This document shows, in pieces, positions 1 to 5,473 of a stretch of DNA of 23,508 nt. The notes below the pieces were generated by a model. That model worked only from the letters and a program-made list of their open reading frames with translations. It had not been told where the DNA came from and searched no databases. This DNA comes from a virus: IMG/VR virus record IMGVR_UViG_3300011118_000031, positions 1 through 23,508 of that record, one strand, 5' to 3'. Every line of letters begins with the position of its first letter. The first letter of the stretch is position 1. A program made the position numbers and the translations under genes.

Positions 1-151
1 AATTGGCATCACGAATTAGTTTCTTTACCTTCCCTGCTACTTCACCGCATTCACTCACTAAACCGAGGGCAGGATATAGCATTTTACTGTTTTCAATTTC
101 CAGATAGATTGCTGTATTGCGAGCTTTCTGTTGATACTCTTTTAAGTCCAT
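1..151 (-). CDS. MazG-like nucleotide pyrophosphohydrolase, N-terminal part (runs off the window)
   Basis: The gene starts with ATG at 151-149 and reads off the left edge, so only about 50 residues are visible. They begin MDLKEYQQKARNTAIY and continue through LYPALGLVSECGEVAGKVKK to an IRD motif. This is the first helix of the all-alpha MazG/dUTPase superfamily, including the E-x-x-E pair (SECGEV) that binds magnesium in these nucleoside triphosphate pyrophosphohydrolases. Phage members are thought to adjust nucleotide or alarmone pools during infection. The start codon overlaps the stop of the upstream protease gene (TAATG), which implies translational coupling. The catalytic second half lies outside the window, so full length and intactness cannot be judged. 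Confidence 0.75.
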   Translation of the reverse strand, partial: MDLKEYQQKARNTAIYLEIENSKMLYPALGLVSECGEVAGKVKKLIRDAN

Positions 152-858
152 TATTGGTTTTCTCCTTCTTCTTCTTCTACCTCATGTTTTCCTAATTTCA
201 TTTTTGGTTGCCATTTAGCATTTTGAGTATCAGTAGCATAATATTTGTATGGGTCTTGTAAATTAATCATTTGCCAATCAGCCAACCCATTTTCAACGGC
301 TTCTTCTGCTGTAAAAATTTTATCATGGGAACACAATTCTTCAATTTTCTTTATGGTAATACGTGGTTTTGCCGCTTTCATTCGGCCAAAATATATTTCA
401 TACATTTGTTGTCGTAATTTACTAGCATATTTGGCCCAAGCTTCAACGGACTTACAAGTACCGCTGAGTTCTTCAAAACCATCGTGAATCATAAATGTGC
501 AGTGCGGAGCAACAATTCGGGAGTCACACCCTTGTACAATAATTGATCCCATGCTCATGGCATTGCCCCAGCAAATACCGTAGACGTGTGATGTTGATGC
601 CCTGATAGCATCGTATATGGCCATTCCGTGAAACCAGCATCCACCCAAATTGTTCATATGCACAAAAATAGGTTTAGAAGATATACTATTGAGATGGCAC
701 ATTGCTTTAATGAAAAATTCAGACATTTGACAATCAGTCCCAGATTCTCCTTCTCCACTTATCATTTCAGCATCGTGGGAACCAACATGAATTAATCGCT
801 GCGATGGTAAATAGCTATACTCAAACCATCTATCAATGTCTTCTTTAATGTACGCCAT
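151..858 (-). CDS. ClpP-like serine protease (S14 family)
   Basis: This 235-residue protein has the ClpP fold signatures in order. NNLGG (69-73) stands for the usual NSPGG oxyanion loop. The nucleophile Ser102 lies in GNAMSMGS, the catalytic His125 in PHCTFMIHDG, and the likely third residue is Asp179 in HDKIF, followed by TAEEAVENGLAD, which matches the family's sAxEAxxyGLiD. ClpP enzymes are self-compartmentalising peptidases. Phage copies act either as prohead proteases or as free proteases. A separate maturation protease is encoded in the head module here, and this gene lies in the opposite-strand operon, so a regulatory or host-directed role is more likely. The C-terminus is an acidic tail (EVEEEEGENQ). 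It overlaps the zinc protein gene by 14 nt upstream and the MazG gene by one base downstream. Confidence 0.85.
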   Translation of the reverse strand: MAYIKEDIDRWFEYSYLPSQRLIHVGSHDAEMISGEGESGTDCQMSEFFIKAMCHLNSISSKPIFVHMNNLGGCWFHGMAIYDAIRASTSHVYGICWGNAMSMGSIIVQGCDSRIVAPHCTFMIHDGFEELSGTCKSVEAWAKYASKLRQQMYEIYFGRMKAAKPRITIKKIEELCSHDKIFTAEEAVENGLADWQMINLQDPYKYYATDTQNAKWQPKMKLGKHEVEEEEGENQ

Positions 859-1171
859 TACCTGCCTCGTCGTTTAATGATTTAATACCACAATATTCAC
901 ATTTCGTTGAATTGCCTTCTTTTCCATAACAGAATGGACACAGTGTCCTAATCGGGGTGGAAACTACGTATAAAGTTAAAATTTTATCTATACACTGACT
1001 ACAAATAGAAATGCCTCCGAATATTTGCCGCATTCTATCTGTTGGCTTAAGTTTCCCGCACGTATCACACGGGAGTCTCTCTGTCGGTGATTCTCTGGAG
1101 TTTTTGAACCACCAACAGAAAATGTTCGAAATAGAGTTCGATAAAATCTTCTTTAATCCAACTATGGCCAT
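845..1171 (-). CDS. Small zinc-finger protein with four CxxC pairs
   Basis: This 108-residue protein carries four CxxC knuckles: CDTC (35-38), CSQC (about 57-60), CPFC (about 78-81) and CEYC (about 92-95). They suffice for two zinc sites of rubredoxin-knuckle or treble-clef type. No catalytic motif is visible. The function is unknown, and binding to nucleic acid or a protein partner is the usual inference for such proteins. The ATG at 1171 has GGAG about nine bases upstream (TACCGGAGATAATGG), which supports this start even though it makes the first 34 codons overlap the end of the upstream gene in another frame. The first zinc knuckle begins just where that gene stops. It overlaps the ClpP-like gene by 14 nt. 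Confidence 0.7.
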   Translation of the reverse strand: MAIVGLKKILSNSISNIFCWWFKNSRESPTERLPCDTCGKLKPTDRMRQIFGGISICSQCIDKILTLYVVSTPIRTLCPFCYGKEGNSTKCEYCGIKSLNDEAGNGVH

Positions 1172-1418
1172 CCATTATCTCCGGTATACTTCTAATTAAA
1201 TCAGTAAATCGAGGCATTTCTTTACATAGTGAATCTTGAATAGTTTTTTGTTTTTCGTATGTCCTGAAATCAAATATGACGGGTTTTCCAGTGACTCTTT
1301 TGATTCGTCCACGAAGACCACTCAGACTGCTGCTAGCTCTCTCTATGGATATTTGTTTACCAGAATCAATAAGTTCTGACCACTGGGTTAGTAATGTTCG
1401 TATATTAGTTTTGTTCAT
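1065..1418 (-). CDS. Hypothetical protein, 117 residues
   Basis: I do not recognise this protein. It is a mixed-charge, mostly helical sequence starting MNKTNIRTLLTQWSEL and ending LQRITDRETPV, with no cysteine motif, signal peptide or membrane segment. The ATG at 1418 is preferred over an in-frame TTG at 1481 because GAGAG lies about nine bases upstream, and because the ATG overlaps the last codon and stop of the AP2/HNH remnant (TTATGA), the arrangement seen between other genes of this operon. The longer reading would also run through sequence that encodes the remnant in another frame. Its last 107 nt overlap the start of the zinc-protein gene. Confidence 0.55.
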   Translation of the reverse strand: MNKTNIRTLLTQWSELIDSGKQISIERASSSLSGLRGRIKRVTGKPVIFDFRTYEKQKTIQDSLCKEMPRFTDLIRSIPEIMDGHSWIKEDFIELYFEHFLLVVQKLQRITDRETPV

Positions 1419-1629
1419 AATGAGTTCTCTCTTCGTTGATGCTTTTGGATTGTGGTAGTTAGGGCTTTTTCGATTGACCAATTCAATTTATATATTCTAT
1501 CATATAAAGTGAAATAATTAATTCCATATTCTTCAGCAAATTCAATTAAAAGCTGTGTTTTCCCAAAACCCTTCTAATAACCTTAAGTCTTCCGAATTTT
1601 TGTCCTATTAAATCGATTAGTTTAGGCAT
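1415..1629 (-). pseudogene. Internally deleted and frameshifted AP2/HNH-type homing gene remnant
   Basis: An ATG at 1629 overlaps the methyltransferase stop and starts MPKLIDLIGQKFGRLKVIRRV, the typical N-terminus of phage AP2-domain/HNH proteins (IGxKFGRLTVI). After 27 codons this frame stops at 1546. In the -1 frame the reading continues GKTQLLIEFAEEYGINYF and then TLYDRIYKLNWSIEKALT, the typical C-terminal tail of the same family (NGKTQTLxEWAxxxGI, then GWSxEKAL), ending with TGA at 1417-1415. The middle, which normally holds the zinc/HNH or AP2 core (roughly 100 or more codons), is absent. The two halves join at a GK pair in the sequence TTGGGAAAACAC. The zero frame there reads GGA AAA, so GGGAAAA is a potential -1 slippery heptamer. 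Loss by deletion is the simplest reading; a frameshifted mini-protein of about 70 residues is possible. Confidence 0.7.
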
Positions 1630-2350
1630 ATAAATTACCCATTTGCCTATGATCTAATTCTTTTTTAATTTGCTCAATACACGTTTCACTTATATCCGAA
1701 CCAATTGCATTTCTATTGGTCGCAATTGCAGCAAAAATTGAAGTTCCACTCCCTACAAATGGATCATAAACCGTTCCGTTTTCAGGACAATGTCCCAAAA
1801 TAATTCTTTCAATAACTTTTTGATTTATTTGATTAGGGAACCATGATCTTCTTTCTTTGAAATTCCCACAAATTCTGGGGAAATCCCAAATATTTTGTGG
1901 AATCTTGCCCATTGGAGATGCTCTGGAATCATTATATTTTAATTGACGATCACTTGGTATTTTGATATTTTCTGGAATCATCAAAGAATTATTTAACCAA
2001 TATATATTTCTATAGCATAAACTATATCTGTTATGACGAGATTGGTCCATTCCGAAATTAAATCTCCACAATAAGTGTTGGACTAATTCGATTCCTATAT
2101 CACCAATGGCATTCTCAACCTCTTTTGTCCAGCATTCATTAAAAAGAAAAAATATCGGACCTTTGGTCAATTCCGACATTTTCTTTAACCAAAGACGTAA
2201 TTTGGTCTCATATTCCCATTTGGGCATCTTATCTATATAATCTGGATATTTTTTGTCTAAACAATCAGGGATATCAGCTATAATTAAATCAACCCTCCCA
2301 ATTTGAGAAGCAGGAATATCTTCAAATGCGCCTTGTATCAATTTAATCAT
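1622..2350 (-). CDS. Beta-class DNA methyltransferase (N6-adenine/N4-cytosine type) with altered catalytic motif
   Basis: This 242-residue protein has the beta-class order of DNA amino-methyltransferases. The catalytic-motif region VDLIIADIPD comes first (20-29). A target-recognition stretch follows, with RHNRYSLCYRNIYW and NIWDFPRICGN. Near the C-terminus come WFPNQINQKVIERII (the usual HPxQKP region) and the SAM-binding motif I, DPFVGSGTSIFAA (196-208). Family members transfer a methyl group from SAM to DNA bases. The expected D/S-P-P-Y/F is replaced by D26-I-P-D29, which lacks the aromatic residue that stacks on the flipped base, so activity is uncertain. Start ATG 2350 has an AGGGGG ribosome site. 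Phage methyltransferases usually protect against host restriction. It is the first gene of the leftward operon and overlaps the AP2/HNH remnant. Confidence 0.8.
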   Translation of the reverse strand: MIKLIQGAFEDIPASQIGRVDLIIADIPDCLDKKYPDYIDKMPKWEYETKLRLWLKKMSELTKGPIFFLFNECWTKEVENAIGDIGIELVQHLLWRFNFGMDQSRHNRYSLCYRNIYWLNNSLMIPENIKIPSDRQLKYNDSRASPMGKIPQNIWDFPRICGNFKERRSWFPNQINQKVIERIILGHCPENGTVYDPFVGSGTSIFAAIATNRNAIGSDISETCIEQIKKELDHRQMGNLYA

Positions 2351-2506
2351 TTTTGCCCCCTAATTCAATCCTACACCCCATTATACGGGTAACCACCAAG
2401 TTTGTTCGAAAAAAAATTAAAAATAATGGAACGTTTTGTCAAAAATGCCCTCTCTCTATATACGGAGGGACGATTTTATCGGACATAGAATTAAAAGGTG
2501 GTGGAA
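2351..2506. promoter_or_regulatory. Divergent intergenic region between the two operons
   Basis: This gap separates leftward and rightward operons and contains no convincing ORF. On the minus strand a perfect TATAAT lies at 2385-2380 (CGTATAATGG), about 30 bases before the methyltransferase ATG, without a clear -35. On the plus strand TTGTCA at 2436-2441 is followed after 17 bases by TATACG at 2459-2464, a plausible weak host-type promoter for the sigma/terminase operon. A short inverted repeat, CCCTC and GAGGG, flanks the TATATA stretch (about 2448-2470). An A-rich run occupies 2409-2425. These assignments rest on consensus similarity only. Confidence 0.4.
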
Positions 2507-2686
2507 ATGAGCGACAAGAAAACTAAGATAAAGTGCTGTTTGACGACCCACGGGACGGAACAGGCTGACGCTAAGGCTGTTGATGATTTGGCCGTACCCG
2601 ATCCCGAATTAGCTATCGGAAAGCAAATAATTCAGGAAGCAACAGAAGAGGAATCTGATAGTGATAGTAAACCAAAACATTCTTGA
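2507..2686 (+). CDS. Short acidic hypothetical protein, 59 residues
   Basis: This small ORF begins MSDKKTKIKCCLTTHGTEQ and has a C-terminal half rich in Asp, Glu and Ser (ATEEESDSDSKPKHS). The ATG at 2507 is chosen over the in-frame GTG at 2498 because AAAGGTGG sits six bases upstream of it. It overlaps the GTG start of the sigma-like gene by 26 nt, so the two are probably translated together. No domain is recognisable. Small acidic proteins of this kind are often phage regulators or DNA mimics, but nothing here shows that specifically. Confidence 0.5.
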   Translation: MSDKKTKIKCCLTTHGTEQADAKAVDDLAVPDPELAIGKQIIQEATEEESDSDSKPKHS

Positions 2687-3212
2687 CGAAGCATATTCCA
2701 TTATTGAACGATTAGCTAAATCACGTAGTGCTAATGGTGCATTCGCCTATTATGAAAATAATGATGTCTATCAAGAAATATGGTGCATGTGCCTAGAAGC
2801 TCTGGAGCGATATGACTCCCAGATAGGTCCAATTGAAAATTATTTGGTTCGACACGTCACCAATCGTATCAAAAATCTAAAAAGAGATAGATATTTTCGT
2901 CCTGGTTCAGATATTTCCACTTCTGGTCTGGCTCGTGTCAGAATGAACTTAATAAATGCTTTACCACTTGATGGTGGCGATATTGCCGTACAAGGTGTGC
3001 TTTTGTGTTCTACAACGGCTAGTGTTGAACCTGTTGAATATATTTTATGTAATGAAACTTTAATATATATCCGCGAACAATTACCCGACGATTTATGTGA
3101 GTCATTCGAAGAATTAATTGGCAATAATAGGGTTCGTAGTCCACTGGTTGAAGAAGTACGCCAAAAGGTTGCTGAGATTTTGAGTGAAAGGGATAATAAT
3201 GTCTCAGGCTAA
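2661..3212 (+). CDS. Sigma-70 region 2-like protein, probable gp55-like late sigma factor
   Basis: This 183-residue protein has a sigma region-2-like core. NNDVYQEIWCMCLEALERYD (33-52) parallels the DLxQEGxxGLxxAxxxFD helix that contacts the RNA polymerase clamp. ENYLVRHVTNRIKNLKRDRY (59-78) parallels the basic -10-binding helices. No region 4 is evident, as in T4 gp55 (185 residues), which directs polymerase to late promoters made only of a -10-type element. The start is GTG at 2661, with AGAGGA about nine bases upstream. The C-terminal part is not recognisable. It overlaps the upstream ORF by 26 nt and the terminase-like gene by 14 nt. The repeated TGTATAAT elements without -35 boxes before the head and tail genes fit such a factor. 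The late-sigma role is inferred. Confidence 0.6.
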   Translation: MIVNQNILDEAYSIIERLAKSRSANGAFAYYENNDVYQEIWCMCLEALERYDSQIGPIENYLVRHVTNRIKNLKRDRYFRPGSDISTSGLARVRMNLINALPLDGGDIAVQGVLLCSTTASVEPVEYILCNETLIYIREQLPDDLCESFEELIGNNRVRSPLVEEVRQKVAEILSERDNNVSG

Positions 3213-4101
3213 ATATAAAAGATTATCCTCAAATCCCAAAGCGTTAAAGATTCTTGCTGATTGTGCGAAGCAGGGTCTAACGGATAAGAAAATTCAACAG
3301 CGATTGGCTCAAGAATGTGGATATCAATGGACAACTGATACGATTAGTAAGCGTCGTCGTCAAATGGGAGTGGTGAGAAATCAGGGCCAACCGACTAATG
3401 TTGATAGCCCAATGCTTACCATACCGCCCCATGGACTTTCTGATCCCGAAAAGGCTAACTGGTTTAGAGATCAATTCAAAAAAACACATTTATACACGAC
3501 TATTCAAAAACAGTTTGAGCCTGAAGAAGTATCTACTTATTTGGAAGATTTTGGACTTTTGTGTTGTCAATTTGAAGATATTGTAATTTCTGAGTTTATG
3601 CAAGTCGATGATTTTTTAAAACACAGAATTCTCATTAATAGACAATTAATCTTGGCTCGTTCAGTTCAAACACAAATTGCCGATTTACAAGAATGGTTTA
3701 TTTTGAACCCCAAGGTTGAGGGTGAACATCAAGATACTATTAAGTTTCGTATTGTGCAACAAAGGCAATTAGATAATAAGTATAGATATCTTAAAATAGC
3801 TAATGATCGATATGATGCTCTTGTGAAAGAACGACAAAAAATTTATAGTAGTTTGGCCGCAACACGTAGAGATCGTTTGGATGAGTTGAAGGGTGGTAAA
3901 GAAACATTTTTTGAGTTGGTGAGTCAAATGCAGCATTCACAGGACGAACGAGATAGGCAGGGGAGATTGGCAGAATTGACTAAACTGGCTTCGGAAGATA
4001 TTAAAGAAGAATTCCGTAAGCCGACTCAGTTTCCAGACGGAAGTGTTGAGCCTATTATTATGGATGATCTCACATCCTTTGATATCGACGATGAAGATTA
4101 G
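3199..4101 (+). CDS. Probable small terminase subunit (HTH plus helical domain)
   Basis: This 300-residue protein starts at ATG 3199, preferred over GTG 3184 because AAAGGG lies six bases upstream. Residues about 12-57 form a predicted DNA-binding helix-turn-helix segment (KILADCAKQGLTDKKIQQRL, then TTDTISKRRRQMG). The middle (about 95-240) is largely helical and charged, with coiled-coil character (NKYRYLKIANDRYDALVKER), as expected for an oligomerising small terminase. The C-terminus is acidic (FDIDDED). Small terminases recognise the packaging site and stimulate the large terminase. The assignment rests on architecture and position before the large terminase gene, not on a diagnostic motif. 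Another DNA-binding packaging or regulatory role is possible. Confidence 0.45.
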   Translation: MSQAKYKRLSSNPKALKILADCAKQGLTDKKIQQRLAQECGYQWTTDTISKRRRQMGVVRNQGQPTNVDSPMLTIPPHGLSDPEKANWFRDQFKKTHLYTTIQKQFEPEEVSTYLEDFGLLCCQFEDIVISEFMQVDDFLKHRILINRQLILARSVQTQIADLQEWFILNPKVEGEHQDTIKFRIVQQRQLDNKYRYLKIANDRYDALVKERQKIYSSLAATRRDRLDELKGGKETFFELVSQMQHSQDERDRQGRLAELTKLASEDIKEEFRKPTQFPDGSVEPIIMDDLTSFDIDDED

Positions 4102-4122
4102 ATAGGTAAGGAAAAGGAAAGA

Positions 4123-5229
4123 ATGAACAAAGTAGCCCTTTTAATTCCAAGACCCGGCATGTCTTATTCAATGGTTAATCAAGGTTATGCTGATGCATTA
4201 GAGCATCTCGGGTGGAAAGTTTATTTGTGCAATCCAAAAACTAAACTAGAATGTAAGAAGCTGATTGAGGAATACGGTGTTAAATTGATCATGACTCATT
4301 CCCGGTTCGGCATGAGACAATTGCCGATTAATACTATTAACGCCAACAAAGTATCGGTAGTTGTGGATGCTTTACCTTTGAATCTAACCCATGCAACTAT
4401 TGATGGACCATACGAACTCGCCCACGACGATGAACCGGATTTAATTAAAAAAATCCAAAACGCTGTGGTTCACACCCATTTAGAACCCCATTTGTTGTCT
4501 ACATATATGCATGGCTGGTTAGACAATAATATTGACATTGAGCACTTACCATTTGCTGGAAATTTAATTCAAGCCTTGCCGCCCACGTGCAATATACTGA
4601 CTGATGTAGCAATGGTTGCCAATTTTACACATCGACAGGGTGTTATGAAACGTTTTATAGAACCTCTATTCAAGCGGCTTGATTTGCTCGGCTACTCCTA
4701 CCAAGCATTTGGTGATAATATTTGGAAACTCGCAGGACTAAGTTGCAATGGCCCATTAAACAATATTACGAAATTAGCTCATATATATGCCACCGCTAAA
4801 ATATGCCCAAATATTCATACAGAAAAACAAATTAGTTTTGGGGCATATGTTAATGAGAGATCATTCATGATTCCGCTATGTGGTGGAATACAGGTATCTG
4901 ATAATCCATTGATTTCTAAATATTTTGGTTCACATTGCGAAATAGGTGTTAGCACAACCGATTATATGAATAAAGTTGTTGGGCTTGTTGATGATCAATC
5001 GCAACGCTTGGATAAAATTAAAGGCGGCGTAGAGCATGTGGCCCACAATCATACATATTTTAATAGACTTTCAACATTATTTGATACATTGGGATTGCTG
5101 GAATTTGCAGATGAGGCAAGAACTAAAGGACAAACAGCGGCGGTACAACACTGTTGGGGGATTGACGCGAGGCTCAGCGCCGCAGAAAGAGATATACCAT
5201 ATGATAACAAAACCATCAGAACGACGTAA
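4123..5229 (+). CDS. CgeB-like GT-B glycosyltransferase
   Basis: This 368-residue protein resembles CgeB-type and group 1 (GT4-like) glycosyltransferases. Its N-terminus is Rossmann-like (MNKVALLIPRPGMSYSMVNQ, then ALEHLGWKVYLCNP). The C-terminal donor-binding half has the diagnostic stretch INEKQ-like HTEKQISFGAYVNERSFMI followed by PLCGGIQVSDN, near residues 230-262. In the family this glutamate/NER-FE region contacts the nucleotide-sugar. It probably transfers a sugar from a nucleotide donor to DNA, a virion protein or a glycan; the acceptor cannot be told. AAGGAAA precedes the ATG. GDP-mannose 4,6-dehydratase lies two genes downstream, suggesting a GDP-deoxyhexose donor. Its end overlaps the SEC-C gene by 29 nt. 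Confidence 0.65.
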   Translation: MNKVALLIPRPGMSYSMVNQGYADALEHLGWKVYLCNPKTKLECKKLIEEYGVKLIMTHSRFGMRQLPINTINANKVSVVVDALPLNLTHATIDGPYELAHDDEPDLIKKIQNAVVHTHLEPHLLSTYMHGWLDNNIDIEHLPFAGNLIQALPPTCNILTDVAMVANFTHRQGVMKRFIEPLFKRLDLLGYSYQAFGDNIWKLAGLSCNGPLNNITKLAHIYATAKICPNIHTEKQISFGAYVNERSFMIPLCGGIQVSDNPLISKYFGSHCEIGVSTTDYMNKVVGLVDDQSQRLDKIKGGVEHVAHNHTYFNRLSTLFDTLGLLEFADEARTKGQTAAVQHCWGIDARLSAAERDIPYDNKTIRTT

Positions 5230-5473
5230 TCTGTGGAAACGAGTGGCGGGTGTTACTATGCCTATTACAAGAAAGAGGGTTAAATATGGTCGTAATTGGC
5301 TGTGTTTGTGTGGTAGCGGAAAGAAATATAAAAATTGTTGTATAAATGAGATCAACGACTTAACTGCTTCAGACGATAATGCTAATGTCGAAACATTGTC
5401 AGAGGACGTTCAAAAAATGATTGATGTTCAGCGTGAATCACAAGGAAATGAGAGGATAAAGGAAAATGGATAA
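5201..5473 (+). CDS. SEC-C motif zinc protein, 90 residues
   Basis: This small protein carries a clear SEC-C zinc motif near residues 31-46: YGRNWLCLCGSGKKYKNCC, the C-x-C-x8-C-C pattern first described at the C-terminus of SecA. The rest is polar and acidic (LSEDVQKMIDVQRESQGNER). SEC-C motifs usually mediate binding to a protein or ribosome. The reading frame is open further upstream, but the sequence there overlaps glycosyltransferase coding sequence. ATG 5201 has GAAAGAG about nine bases upstream. An internal ATG at 5258 is an alternative start that keeps the motif. It overlaps the dehydratase start by 8 nt. A role as adaptor for the neighbouring sugar enzymes is possible but unsupported. 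Confidence 0.7.
   Translation: MITKPSERRNLWKRVAGVTMPITRKRVKYGRNWLCLCGSGKKYKNCCINEINDLTASDDNANVETLSEDVQKMIDVQRESQGNERIKENG

Noticed and set aside
1419-1481. TTG start at 1481 for the 117-residue gene
   Set aside because: There is no ribosome site, and the extra 21 codons lie over the C-terminal part of the AP2/HNH remnant in another frame.
5036-5200. Upstream in-frame extension of the SEC-C gene
   Set aside because: It lies in glycosyltransferase coding sequence, with no ribosome site at 5036, and the translated stretch shows no conserved feature.
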